Origin: Cognatundibacterium jejuense
GTDB taxonomy: Bacteria > Pseudomonadota > Gammaproteobacteria > Burkholderiales > Burkholderiaceae_D
Length of the DNA stretch: 64,000 nucleotides
Assembly: GCF_014284255.1 (NCBI RefSeq)
Contig: NZ_JACOFV010000002.1
Location: 1 to 64,000 of the forward strand
Direction: 5' to 3'
The number at the start of each line of letters is the position of its first letter. The stretch's first letter is position 1. Positions 18,468 through 26,854 of the stretch are shown here, piece after piece. The notes below the pieces were generated by a model, which was not told the DNA's origin, made no database searches, and saw only the letters and a program-made list of their open reading frames with translations. The position numbers and the translations under genes were made by a program.

Positions 18468-19364
18468 ATGAAACCTCATACATTCCATCTCTTGTGTATC
18501 GCTGTCGCTAGCACATTTGCATTCACTTCACCATCCCATGCAGCGGATCAAACCAGCACGACGCCAACGACAGGCAGCGAAGTCAACAATGTGCAAACAC
18601 CCAATACAAAAGACGAAACCGTAAAAATCAAAAAACATCGAATTACAAAGCTAAATGAACGCTTAACCACCGATGAAGAAACATTAAAAAAAGCTTGTCG
18701 TTTTGAATCAGATATTCCTATGGCACCGCCAGCAAAAGAAGTGGCGCTCACGTTTGACGATGGGCCAGAACCGGTGCAAACGGAATTTATTTTGGCAGTA
18801 CTGAAAAAGCACAAAGTTCCGGCAACGTTTTTTATGATCGGCGAAAAGGTACAAGCGCATCCAGATCTGGTGAAGTTAGTAAAGGAATCAGACTATACGT
18901 TGATCGCGAATCACTCCTGGAGCCATCCGAATTTTCATGAAATTTCACCTGAAGAACAAGCCATAGAAATTCAAAAAAGCAATACCGTCAGCGAATCGTT
19001 CAATACGCATAAACTGTTTCGTTACCCGTACGGTAATTCCAGCTGTGAATCGAATCAACTACTCAAATCCATGGATCAGAAAATCGTTGGTTGGCATGTC
19101 GATTCCTGCGATTGGGCTTTTGATCATAAAGGCTCAGTGGATATCAAAGAAGCCCTGACCTGTGGCGTGTTATCGCAAAACCGCAAAGACTATCTGGAGC
19201 ATGTTATTTCTTCCGTTCATGCGCATAACGGTGGTATCGTCCTGATGCATGAAATTCATCCAAATACCTTAAAAAATTTAGATCAAATCATTACCCGCTT
19301 ACTCGCTGAAGGTTACGTGTTTAAGAGTCTCGCCGATGATGACTTTCAAAAATTTTTACGCTAG
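18468..19364 (+). CDS. Exported polysaccharide deacetylase (NodB/CE4)
   Basis: A 298-residue secreted carbohydrate esterase that removes N- or O-acetyl groups from a polysaccharide or peptidoglycan. ATG 18468 gives a clean signal peptide, KPHTFHLLCIAVASTFAF ending SHA-AD; earlier in-frame starts would bury it. The CE4 motifs are EVALTFDDGPEP (catalytic Asp and metal Asp, about residue 88), NHSWSHPNF (metal His pair), FRYPYGNSS (motif 3) and VGWHVDSCDWAF (motif 4). HEIHPNTLKNLDQII supplies the last His. The linker after the signal peptide is rich in Thr, Asn and Lys. Substrate is unknown. The DUF2252 gene follows after 96 bases. Confidence 0.88.
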   Translation: MKPHTFHLLCIAVASTFAFTSPSHAADQTSTTPTTGSEVNNVQTPNTKDETVKIKKHRITKLNERLTTDEETLKKACRFESDIPMAPPAKEVALTFDDGPEPVQTEFILAVLKKHKVPATFFMIGEKVQAHPDLVKLVKESDYTLIANHSWSHPNFHEISPEEQAIEIQKSNTVSESFNTHKLFRYPYGNSSCESNQLLKSMDQKIVGWHVDSCDWAFDHKGSVDIKEALTCGVLSQNRKDYLEHVISSVHAHNGGIVLMHEIHPNTLKNLDQIITRLLAEGYVFKSLADDDFQKFLR

Positions 19365-19460
19365 AAAAAAGTGAACTAATTTTGGGAGATGCAGGTCTAG
19401 CTTTATACAAGCGGTATCGATCTGCATTTTCCCCTACACACCATTTTGAGGGAGCCTCAT

Positions 19461-20672
19461 ATGATAGACGTATGTTCAACCATTCATAGCTTCAATAAAA
19501 CCCGCGAACCAGAGCGCTTGCTCATGAAGTATCGCAATATGCGCACTTCCCCTTTTATCTTCTTGCGTGCGACCTGCCATTTGTTTTATGAACGTGCTGC
19601 GCCGGCGTTGCACTCTCAACCGGCGCCACTCACCTGGTGTATGGGCGACATGCATCTGGAAAATTTCGGTAGCTACAAAGGCGATAATCGTCTAGCTTAT
19701 TTTGATTTGAATGACTTTGATGAAGCCGTTCTGGCACCAACCACCTGGGATTTAATTCGCTTTTTAACCAGCATCCTGGTGGGCGCAAAAAGCATAGGTA
19801 TTAGTAACGTGGATGCAAAAGCACTCGCTAAAGATTTTTTAGTGAGTTATCAAACAGTGCTAGCCAGCGGCAAAAGTCATTGGGTAGAAAGAGAAACCTC
19901 GACCGGTCTGATACGCAATTTATTGACTGCGGTCAAACTAAGGCAACGATGCGATTTTCTTGATCATCGCACCTTATTCAAAGCCGAAGAAAGGCGAATA
20001 CGCATCGACGGTAAGAAGGCGCTGGCAGTGACGCCAAAACAAAGAGCAATGGTAGAAAAGTTCCTTAAAGAATTCGCTCAGGATCAGCCAGATAAAAAGT
20101 TCTTCAAGCCGATAGACATCGCGCGCAGAATCGCGGGCAACGGCAGTCTTGGCGTTGATCGCTATATTATTCTGGTCCATGGCAAAGGTAGCCCGGATCA
20201 AAATTACTTACTGGATTTAAAAGAAGCCGTGCCATCATCATTAGTACCGTATCTGGAAACACCGCAGCCGCAATGGGCATCAGAAGCACATCGCGTAGTC
20301 ACTGTGCAAAAGCGTATGCAAGCGGTGTCTATGGCATTCTTGCAACCAGTTACGATTAAAAACAAGCCCTACATATTGCGTGCCTTACAGCCGTCAGAAG
20401 ATCGCGTTACTCTCGATGGCACAGTAAATACTTTAGCGGAATTAAGAAAGGTAATTGAAGTGATGGGCGAAGTTGTCGCCTCCGCACAATTACGTAGCTC
20501 TGGCCGACAAGGTTCAGCAACTGCCGATGAGTTAATTGATTTCGCCCAAGGAAAAGATTGGATGAAAGCCTTATTAAAATCCAGTCTGGATTGTGCGAAA
20601 CATGTGAATGATGATTGGAAGACTTATTGCAAAGCTTATGATGCTGGTTATTTTGCAGTGGATAAATTTTAA
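19461..20672 (+). CDS. DUF2252 family protein
   Basis: A 403-residue protein of the DUF2252 family, whose members have a kinase-like fold. The conserved block WCMGDMHLENFGSYKG (about residue 62) resembles an aminoglycoside-phosphotransferase catalytic loop (G-D-x-H-x-x-N-F). FDLNDFDEAVLAPTTWDL (about 85) resembles the metal-binding D-F-D segment, and the C-terminal part contains LRSSGRQGSATADELIDFAQG. No substrate is established for the family. ATG 19461 is chosen because GAGGGAG lies six bases before it; the longer TTG start at 19446 would run through that site. A link to the deacetylase upstream is possible but not shown. Confidence 0.83.
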   Translation: MIDVCSTIHSFNKTREPERLLMKYRNMRTSPFIFLRATCHLFYERAAPALHSQPAPLTWCMGDMHLENFGSYKGDNRLAYFDLNDFDEAVLAPTTWDLIRFLTSILVGAKSIGISNVDAKALAKDFLVSYQTVLASGKSHWVERETSTGLIRNLLTAVKLRQRCDFLDHRTLFKAEERRIRIDGKKALAVTPKQRAMVEKFLKEFAQDQPDKKFFKPIDIARRIAGNGSLGVDRYIILVHGKGSPDQNYLLDLKEAVPSSLVPYLETPQPQWASEAHRVVTVQKRMQAVSMAFLQPVTIKNKPYILRALQPSEDRVTLDGTVNTLAELRKVIEVMGEVVASAQLRSSGRQGSATADELIDFAQGKDWMKALLKSSLDCAKHVNDDWKTYCKAYDAGYFAVDKF

Positions 20673-20919
20673 GAAGCTTAGCAAGCAATAGCTTGGCAAC
20701 GATCTGTCTTTTTTCGCTGTGCAATAGTGCATGTTGAGCACTATGTGCAGGAACTTACAGATCGTTTCCACATATCATTTTAGTGATAATCAACATTCAA
20801 CATTGAAATAAAGAATTTTGAATTTTTAGGACTATAATCAACTACGGCTCAACAGCTTAGTGCGTTTTTTCGTCTAAGTTGTTCCTTCCCGCGTCCGCCA
20901 GACGCATTACGGAGTCGTT

Positions 20920-21960
20920 ATGCATATTGAAGAAACCCTGAGGCTTGATTTTAAAGACGTGTTGATCCGTCCAAAGCGCTCTACCCTTACCTCCCGTTCC
21001 CAAGTCGATTTAGAGCGTGAATTTGTATTCCACCATTCGCGCAAGACCTATCGTGGCATTCCTATTATTGCCGCGAATATGGATTCCACTGGCACCATGG
21101 AAATGGCGACAGCTCTCGAAGCGCACCAATTGTCTGTCGCACTGCACAAGCATTATGACGAAGACACTTTGGTCGACTACTTCACTGGCTTGCAAAAAAA
21201 ATCGACCGCATTTTACTCCATGGGCATTACGCAGTCTGATTTTGAAAAATTTTCTGCTGTAATGGCACGCGCGCACAATGCCATTGAATATGTCTGCATC
21301 GACGTCGCCAATGGCTACACGGAAGGCTTCATCAATTTCGTAAAAAAAGTACGTACCAGCTACCCACACCTGACTATCATGGCAGGCAATGTCGTTACTG
21401 GTGACATCACCGAAGAATTGATTTTGGCGGGTGCCGATATTGTTAAAGTTGGTATCGGCCCTGGCTCAGTCTGCACCACACGTAAAATGACTGGCGTTGG
21501 TTACCCACAACTTTCTGCGATTATCGAGTGCGCCGATGCAGCCCATGGTCTTGGCGGTCAGATTTGTGCTGACGGTGGTTGCGTGGTTCCAGGAGATCTG
21601 GCGAAAGCTTTTGGCGGTGGCGCTGATTTTATTATGCTGGGTGGCATGTTGGCCGGACATGATGAATGCGCAGGCGATCTGGTTGAACGTAATGGAGAAA
21701 AATTCAAACGCTTCTACGGCATGAGCAGCCGTGCAGCGATGGATAAATACGCTGGAGGGGTTGCCAAATACCGCGCCTCTGAAGGTAAAGAAGTACTGAT
21801 TCCTTACCGTGGTCCAGTGGACGCTAGTATGCAGGACATCCTCGGTGGCGTGCGTTCCGCATGTACTTATGTAGGAGCGCACAAACTCAAGGAATTAACT
21901 AAACGCACTACTTTCATTCGCGTGACGCAACAACTCAACGAAGTATTCGGCAAATCTTAA
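20920..21960 (+). CDS. guaC: GMP reductase
   Basis: A 346-residue NADPH-dependent enzyme converting GMP to IMP in purine salvage. It follows the IMPDH/GMPR barrel: [15 protein letters not shown] at the start, [13 protein letters not shown] (about residue 49), and the nucleotide-binding loop [20 protein letters not shown] (about 181) with the catalytic Cys. [10 protein letters not shown] (about 207), [11 protein letters not shown] and [10 protein letters not shown] follow. There is no CBS insert, which separates GuaC from GuaB. ATG 20920 has CGGAG at -13. A TATAAT hexamer lies at 20833-20838 with only a weak -35, and CAACAGCTTAG/CTAAGTTG near 20849-20880 could form a leader hairpin. Confidence 0.93.
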   Translation: MHIEETLRLDFKDVLIRPKRSTLTSRSQVDLEREFVFHHSRKTYRGIPIIAANMDSTGTMEMATALEAHQLSVALHKHYDEDTLVDYFTGLQKKSTAFYSMGITQSDFEKFSAVMARAHNAIEYVCIDVANGYTEGFINFVKKVRTSYPHLTIMAGNVVTGDITEELILAGADIVKVGIGPGSVCTTRKMTGVGYPQLSAIIECADAAHGLGGQICADGGCVVPGDLAKAFGGGADFIMLGGMLAGHDECAGDLVERNGEKFKRFYGMSSRAAMDKYAGGVAKYRASEGKEVLIPYRGPVDASMQDILGGVRSACTYVGAHKLKELTKRTTFIRVTQQLNEVFGKS

Positions 21961-22296
21961 TTGCTGCTTTTCAAGGATGGCACGAAACCTGCCATCGCAA
22001 ACCGGGTCATACTCCCGTGACCCGGTTTCAGACTTCCCGTGCTTTTTCACAACACGCTCTCCCTGTGCTGGCATAGATCCTGCTAATTAAAACACAACAG
22101 TCAGGTTTTTTGCCGTGTGTCTGATGCTGAATATATTGCGACAGCAAGCTTTCCATGGCAGGATAGGTTTTTTATTTTTTGCCATTCAGACAGCGTGACT
22201 TTTCCAAGCACTGGAAAGCCAGATCACACTGGGTATCTCAGGTCCCAGAAAAACTGCTGAATATTGATGTAACAACCGATTTATATGTGGAGAGAT
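21961..22296 (+). other. 336-base gap with guaC terminator
   Basis: Beyond the hairpin at 21999-22028 described separately and a small TGGCA/TGCCA hairpin just before it, I see no gene. The right part should carry the promoter of the TonB-domain lipoprotein. Confidence 0.4.
21999..22028 (+). terminator. guaC terminator-like hairpin
   Basis: AAACCGGGTCA (21999-22009) pairs perfectly with TGACCCGGTTT (22018-22028) around an 8-base loop, 38 bases after the guaC stop. Only three T residues follow the GC stem. Confidence 0.65.
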
Positions 22297-23112
22297 ATGA
22301 ATAAGGTAGTTAAGAAACATTGGAACGACATTTTTGAAACAGCATTCACCGTTGTCTTCACAGGACTCATTGTTACAGCATGTTCAAAAAATCCACCACC
22401 AGAAGAAAATAAAACCGCCGAAGCGGCTTCATCATCGACAACTGCTTCGCAACCAACTGGATTAGTAAAAAATCCGGTTAATCACAATAAAGTGGCTGAT
22501 GTAACGCAGTGGATGGATCAGGCGTCAAACAAGACCACGGCACAACTTGCGCAAGAGGAAAAACTGGCAAAAGAGGCGAAAGAAAAACTTCTACTCGACG
22601 CCAAACATCTGGTTGACAGCAAAGCTGTCGTGAACAAGCCTGCTGCTAAAGAAGCGACCACTACCACGCAAGCTTCTGCTCAGGCAACGGCACAGGTAAC
22701 AGCATCTTCGCCTGCACCTGCGCCGATTCAGACAACGGCAAAACCTATAGAAACGCCACTTCCAAATCCGGTTACTGTGGCATCACAAGCAGTGGCAGCG
22801 ACAGTACTATCAAGTGCAGCAACAACCAAACCGGCTCAGACAGAATCATCAGATCGCCAAGTACTAAAAACTATTGCGAGCAGCCAGCCTAAGTATCCAT
22901 CTACTGCGGCACGTGCCGGTATCACGGAGGGCAAAGTGAGTGCACGCATTCACATAGAACCGGATGGTAAGGTGTCACAGGTAGAAATTCTAAATGCACG
23001 TCCCAAGCGTTACTTCGAACAAGAGGTCATCGCCACAGTCAGTCAATGGAAATATGCACCTATAACTAAGGCGCAAACAACTGTGCTGGAGTTTACGTTC
23101 AAACTTGACTGA
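22297..23112 (+). CDS. Lipoprotein-like protein with C-terminal TonB domain
   Basis: A 271-residue protein combining an N-terminal hydrophobic segment ending IVTAC-SKNPPPEE, which resembles a lipobox, with a long Ala/Thr/Pro/Lys-rich linker (about residues 30-180). It ends in a TonB C-terminal domain: ASSQPKYPSTAARAGITEGKVSARIHIEPDGKVSQ and VSQWKYAPITKAQTTVLEF. TonB proteins couple ExbBD energy to outer-membrane receptors but usually have an uncleaved inner-membrane helix. Here the Cys suggests lipidation, or simply a Cys at the end of the helix. ATG 22297 follows GGAGAGAT. No exbB or exbD is adjacent. It may work with receptors such as the one at 63625. Confidence 0.75.
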   Translation: MNKVVKKHWNDIFETAFTVVFTGLIVTACSKNPPPEENKTAEAASSSTTASQPTGLVKNPVNHNKVADVTQWMDQASNKTTAQLAQEEKLAKEAKEKLLLDAKHLVDSKAVVNKPAAKEATTTTQASAQATAQVTASSPAPAPIQTTAKPIETPLPNPVTVASQAVAATVLSSAATTKPAQTESSDRQVLKTIASSQPKYPSTAARAGITEGKVSARIHIEPDGKVSQVEILNARPKRYFEQEVIATVSQWKYAPITKAQTTVLEFTFKLD

Positions 23113-23174
23113 TCCTGCTTTGAACCATGCATTCAATTGACGAGACGATCACTAAGCAAAATTAAGTGTGACGA

Positions 23175-23220
23175 TAATAAAAAATCCCATTGTGGTGCAT
23201 TAACGCACCACAATGGGATT
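23175..23220 (-). terminator. cheW terminator
   Basis: AATCCCATTGTGGTGC and its exact complement form a 16-bp stem with a six-base loop (23183-23220). Read on the minus strand the stem is followed by TTTTATTA, so it ends cheW 20 bases after its stop. It also lies after the convergent TonB-domain gene. Confidence 0.85.
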
Positions 23221-23239
23221 CTGATGTTGATCGATTAGA

Positions 23240-23746
23240 TTAATCCTCCGAAATCAAACCTAATTCTGGGCCGGACATCAGTTTCGATATATCCAACAAA
23301 ATGATCATGCGCTCGTCAATATCGCCAAGTCCAATAATATAGTCTGTTGAAAAAGTTGAGCCCAGTTCTGGCGGGGGCTTGATGCTTGAGGATGGAATTG
23401 TTACCACATCCGATACGCTATCTACCATCATTCCGATAACACGGCCTTTGATATTGAGAACAATGACGACTGTTGTATCGTCAGCGTTACTCGTACCAGT
23501 ATTGAAACGCAAACGCATATCAATCACCGGAACGATAACACCACGCAGATTCATAACGCCTTTCAAATAGTCTGGCGCATTTGCAATACGTGTCAAAGAT
23601 TCGAAGTTCCGGATTTCCTGCGTTTGTAAAATATGAATCCCGTACTCTTCAGTGCCCAAACGAAAAGCCAGAAATTCTTGCTCTGTCAGATTATCCGTTT
23701 TGCTTTCAATTTCAGCTACGGGAGTAGCGAGATCGGATTCACTCAT
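23240..23746 (-). CDS. cheW: Chemotaxis coupling protein
   Basis: A 168-residue CheW-domain protein linking chemoreceptors to CheA at the inner membrane. EFLAFRLGTEEYGIHILQTQEI (about residue 22) and TRIANAPDYLKGVMNLRGVIVPVIDMRLRF (about 50-80) are the core family blocks. VVIVLNIKGRVIGMMVDSVSDVV and YIIGLGDIDERMIILLDI complete the second subdomain. An AGGAG sits just before ATG 23746. No cheA, cheY or flagellar genes are adjacent, but a lone chemoreceptor lies at 47052-48788. Orphan cheW copies like this usually feed a chemotaxis array encoded elsewhere. Confidence 0.92.
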   Translation of the reverse strand: MSESDLATPVAEIESKTDNLTEQEFLAFRLGTEEYGIHILQTQEIRNFESLTRIANAPDYLKGVMNLRGVIVPVIDMRLRFNTGTSNADDTTVVIVLNIKGRVIGMMVDSVSDVVTIPSSSIKPPPELGSTFSTDYIIGLGDIDERMIILLDISKLMSGPELGLISED

Positions 23747-23897
23747 GGTGTTCTCCTAAAAAAATTCCTGGTCATTGATTAATGGGCGAATAAGCTAAAA
23801 TTAGTTAATATTACATCACTAAAACAAGGGCAGAGAAAAGGCCAGTCGGGTCAGCAAAACTAACGATTTTATTCTCAAAATACTTCACTACACACCC

Positions 23898-24301
23898 ATG
23901 AACTGTACTTCGTGCCTTAAGGAAACTCAAGAAATTAAAACGTTAATCAGCATGAATGGTGTGAAATATTGTTTCAAGGCAATATTTCACGCCATTAAAT
24001 TAAATCACAAAATACAATACTTCACCGTGGACTTTCAAGTGATGGATAATCAAAAACGAATGTATATTGTTGTATTTTTAAACAAACCCGTAATACTAAG
24101 GCATGCTGTAGAACCCTAATTTGTTCTCGATGCTGACGCTGCGCAAGAGATACGCCAGTTTGGTGTTGCCACCAGAAATTACCACGCAATTGCCCAGAAC
24201 TGCAAAGCCTGTTCAGTACGAGATATTGATTACACCGGATTCTCTATCGCGGAAAATATTTAGAGAAAGTCAATAACTGGTTGGCGACTCATAATCAGTA
24301 A
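23898..24301 (+). pseudogene. Possible decayed reading frame, unrecognised
   Basis: One frame runs from ATG 23898 (MNCTSCLKETQEIKTLISMN) to a TAA at 24117. It continues directly in the same frame from 24120 for another 44 codons, including RQFGVATRNYHAIAQNCKACS and SVRDIDYTGFSIAENI. A different frame then closes sensibly with RGKYLEKVNNWLATHNQ and TAA at 24299-24301. One internal stop plus one frameshift would explain this as a broken gene. A terminator after it at 24363 suggests plus-strand transcription. I recognise no family, so coding origin is tentative. Confidence 0.3.
23958..23993. repeat. Long AT-rich stem-loop
   Basis: GGTGTGAAATATTG (23958-23971) pairs with CAATATTTCACGCC (23980-23993) with one G-T wobble, around an 8-base loop. 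It lies inside the doubtful frame and has no T-run. It may be a mobile-element remnant or an RNA structure. Confidence 0.5.
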
Positions 24302-24362
24302 GGATTGTTCATTGACTCCGCCAATCATTAAGCGTTTCAAATAACGTCAAATGAAATAAAAG

Positions 24363-24396
24363 GGCTAAAGTGCGAATTGGTACTTCAGCCTTTTTT
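24363..24396 (+). terminator. Bidirectional terminator
   Basis: GGCTaAAGT pairs with ACTTcAGCC (one mismatch) around a 10-base loop, followed by TTTTTT. On the minus side an AAATAAAA tract gives T residues for the tcdA transcript, whose stop is eight bases away. Confidence 0.8.
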
Positions 24397-24403
24397 ATAA
24401 AAC

Positions 24404-25225
24404 TTATTTAACGCCCGCCAAACGGCGCAGTACATGTGCAGCAGCCATCAGGCCAAAAGAAGCGGTGACGACAATAGAGGATCCAAATCCAGCACAGTTA
24501 AGGCCAGTAACGCCGACGTTATTCCCTACATCATCTCCAGCATTCTGTTTAGAAAGATCGACTGCACAGACTTCTGGTGTTTCCGGCATCGTCAACGCTT
24601 CCATGGAAAATACCGCATCGATACCAAATTTACTCTTGGCTCCACGTGGGAAACCATAGTTTTGACGCAAACGCTTACGTACTAATGCCAGCAAAGGTTC
24701 TTGTTCGGTACGTGACAAATCGCGAATTTCAATCTTACCCGGATCAGTTTGCCCGCCAGCAGCGCCAATAGTAATCAAAGGAATCGCATGTTCGCGGCAA
24801 TACGCGATCAGAGCAGTTTTGGCTTTTACATTATCAATAGCATCGATGACATAATCAAAATCTTGCTGCCCTAACATCTGATCCAGATTCTCTGGCGTCA
24901 CAAAATCTTCCACTTCAGTCACCTGACAAAACGGATTAATCAGTGCAATTCGTTCAGAGAGGGCGCTAACCTTGGCTTTTCCTAACGTCTCACTATTGGC
25001 TTGAATCTGTCTGTTAATATTCGATTCAGCGACGTTATCCAAATCAATCATAGTAATTTTGCCAATAGCACTGCGTGCGAGTGCTTCGACGACCCAAGAG
25101 CCAACACCACCAACGCCAATCACGCAGACATGGGCAGTTTTAAAGCGTTCCAGACCTGTGGCGCCATACAGACGGGCAATGCCGCCAAAACGACGTTCGA
25201 AATCGATATCAGAATTTTGTTGCAT
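24404..25225 (-). CDS. tcdA: tRNA threonylcarbamoyladenosine dehydratase
   Basis: A 273-residue E1-like ThiF-family enzyme (TcdA, formerly CsdL/YgdL) that uses ATP to cyclise t6A at position 37 of ANN-decoding tRNAs to ct6A. RRFGGIARLYGATGLERF is the usual N-terminus. VCVIGVGGVGSWVVEALARS (about residue 32) binds ATP. DLDNVAESNINRQIQA (about 60) carries the Arg and Asn residues of the adenylation site. FDYVIDAIDNVKAKTALI and the later LTMPETPEVCAVD are also TcdA-like. The last 25 residues are hydrophobic, as is common in the family. No csdA/csdE neighbour is present. Confidence 0.92.
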   Translation of the reverse strand: MQQNSDIDFERRFGGIARLYGATGLERFKTAHVCVIGVGGVGSWVVEALARSAIGKITMIDLDNVAESNINRQIQANSETLGKAKVSALSERIALINPFCQVTEVEDFVTPENLDQMLGQQDFDYVIDAIDNVKAKTALIAYCREHAIPLITIGAAGGQTDPGKIEIRDLSRTEQEPLLALVRKRLRQNYGFPRGAKSKFGIDAVFSMEALTMPETPEVCAVDLSKQNAGDDVGNNVGVTGLNCAGFGSSIVVTASFGLMAAAHVLRRLAGVK

Positions 25226-25338
25226 AATGAGTTTAAATTTAAAGTAACCGCCATTTTACAAGACCGCGATTGATGTGTCGCAAGTAGCGTTAAAATGCGC
25301 ATAGCATAATGTGATTAACCTCTCCAAAGGGAGTCAGT

Positions 25339-25872
25339 ATGAATAGCTTGTACGACAGCGCACCTGGTTTTGATCAACCTTTGGCGGTGTTAAAACATTG
25401 CCATGACCGTATTCGCAAGCAATTGGCGACCTTGGATAAATTAGTCAATCATCTCAACGATATTGGGATTGATGAAGATGCGCAACAAGCTGCCAAAACA
25501 GTACTAAGGTACTTTAAAAAGGCCGCGCCGCAGCATCATCAGGATGAAGAAATTGATTTATTGCCTGAGTTAGCGGCGACCGCGACGGGCGATGATGCGG
25601 TATTGTTAAAAGAATTGATCATGCAAATTCTGCAACAGCATCATCAAATGGAGCAACATTGGAAAGTACTGGAAGTGCAACTGCAAGAAATTGAAGACGG
25701 TGAAGGTGCTGATTTGTCAGCATCCGATGTTGAAGATTTTGCTGCAATGTATGAACAGCACATGCAAATTGAAGAAGGTCAAATTGCACCAATGGCATCG
25801 CGTTTGTTTAACGATGCGCAAATGAAAAAACTGGGCGCAGCGATGCAGGTACGACGCGGGATTACCGATTGA
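25339..25872 (+). CDS. Hemerythrin-like HHE-domain protein
   Basis: A 177-residue four-helix protein expected to bind a di-iron or other metal centre. Metal-ligand positions are visible: CHDRIRKQL (helix 1), QHHQDEEIDLLPEL (helix 2, H-x-x-x-E), QQHHQMEQHW (helix 3) and YEQHMQIEEGQIAP (helix 4, H-x-x-x-E). Proteobacterial HHE proteins of this size are linked to oxygen, NO or iron handling, but no specific role can be read here. AAAGGGAG precedes ATG 25339. It is divergent from tcdA with a 113-base shared promoter region. Confidence 0.87.
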   Translation: MNSLYDSAPGFDQPLAVLKHCHDRIRKQLATLDKLVNHLNDIGIDEDAQQAAKTVLRYFKKAAPQHHQDEEIDLLPELAATATGDDAVLLKELIMQILQQHHQMEQHWKVLEVQLQEIEDGEGADLSASDVEDFAAMYEQHMQIEEGQIAPMASRLFNDAQMKKLGAAMQVRRGITD

Positions 25873-26021
25873 AGCGATTCATCCGATACACCGGCAAGCT
25901 GAGCCCTTGGTTCAAGAATGAAAGCGATCTGATTCACTTTTTCACTTTTTCACGTTTTTACATTGCTGCATGAAGTGAGCCTGTGGTCAGAAAAATTTTA
26001 AAGATGAATAAAGGGGAATCT

Positions 26022-26657
26022 ATGTCAATTGCCGATCTTCGCAAAGATTATCAACAAGCCAGCTTGACTGAAACAGATGTCAATGCTGATCCGTTTGAAC
26101 AATTTGGTACCTGGTTTGAAGAAGCGCTGAAAGCCGATGTTGCCGAAGCCAATGCCATGAGCCTGTCAACGGTCAATGCCGAGGGACGCCCATCTTCACG
26201 CATCGTTCTGATTAAAGAATTTGATCATCGCGGTTTTTGCTGGTTCACCAACTATGACAGCGCCAAGGGGCAGGATCTCGCCACCAATCCTTACGCCGCA
26301 TTACTGTTTTTCTGGACTGCGCTTGAACGTCAGGTTCGAATTGAAGGAAAAATAGAAAAAATTACTGCTGAAGAAAATGACGCCTATTTCCATAGCCGCC
26401 CCTTGGGCAGCCGTCAGGGTGCACATGCCTCACACCAAAGCCAGCCCATCGCCAATCGCGCTGCATTAGAAGAACAACTCGTGGCAGTACTGGAAAAATT
26501 CGGTGATCAACCACCACGTCCCGAACACTGGGGAGGATACCGTCTGGTTCCAGAAAAAATTGAGTTCTGGCAAGGCCGTAGTTCGCGACTGCATGATCGC
26601 ATCGTCTTTACCCGTAATGCCGATCAAAGCTGGTCAATTACACGGCTGCAACCATAA
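26022..26657 (+). CDS. pdxH: Pyridoxamine/pyridoxine 5'-phosphate oxidase
   Basis: A 211-residue FMN enzyme making pyridoxal 5'-phosphate from PNP or [19 protein letters not shown] is the typical N-terminus. [25 protein letters not shown] (about residue 50) and [14 protein letters not shown] bind [42 protein letters not shown] and [11 protein letters not shown] with the C-terminal W-x-I-x-R-L-x-P form the substrate site. ATG 26022 follows AAGGGGAATCT; the in-frame codons from 25983 are outside the family alignment. A terminator hairpin follows at 26688. Confidence 0.95.
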   Translation: MSIADLRKDYQQASLTETDVNADPFEQFGTWFEEALKADVAEANAMSLSTVNAEGRPSSRIVLIKEFDHRGFCWFTNYDSAKGQDLATNPYAALLFFWTALERQVRIEGKIEKITAEENDAYFHSRPLGSRQGAHASHQSQPIANRAALEEQLVAVLEKFGDQPPRPEHWGGYRLVPEKIEFWQGRSSRLHDRIVFTRNADQSWSITRLQP

Positions 26658-26687
26658 ATATTGCTGCAACCCATAGTGAATAAATTT

Positions 26688-26724
26688 TGCCCCGTCAGTT
26701 CGCTAATGAACCCGGGGCATTTTC
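26688..26724 (+). terminator. pdxH terminator
   Basis: TGCCCCG (26688-26694) pairs with CGGGGCA (26713-26719) and is followed by TTTTCTTTT, about 30 bases after the pdxH stop. Confidence 0.75.
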
Positions 26725-26854
26725 TTTTCTGGGTCTCTTGAGCCTTTTCGTCATAAAACTGTCATTGAATAGAAACGCCTTGTTACCAATCCGCAAGTAA
26801 GAGCAACTACGCTTCCATGTTATTCTCGGATCTTTCTGCATCAATTAGCATTTC

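Noticed and set aside
20833-20919. Purine riboswitch before guaC
   Set aside because: The leader can form one hairpin but lacks the three-way junction and conserved loop bases of purine riboswitches.
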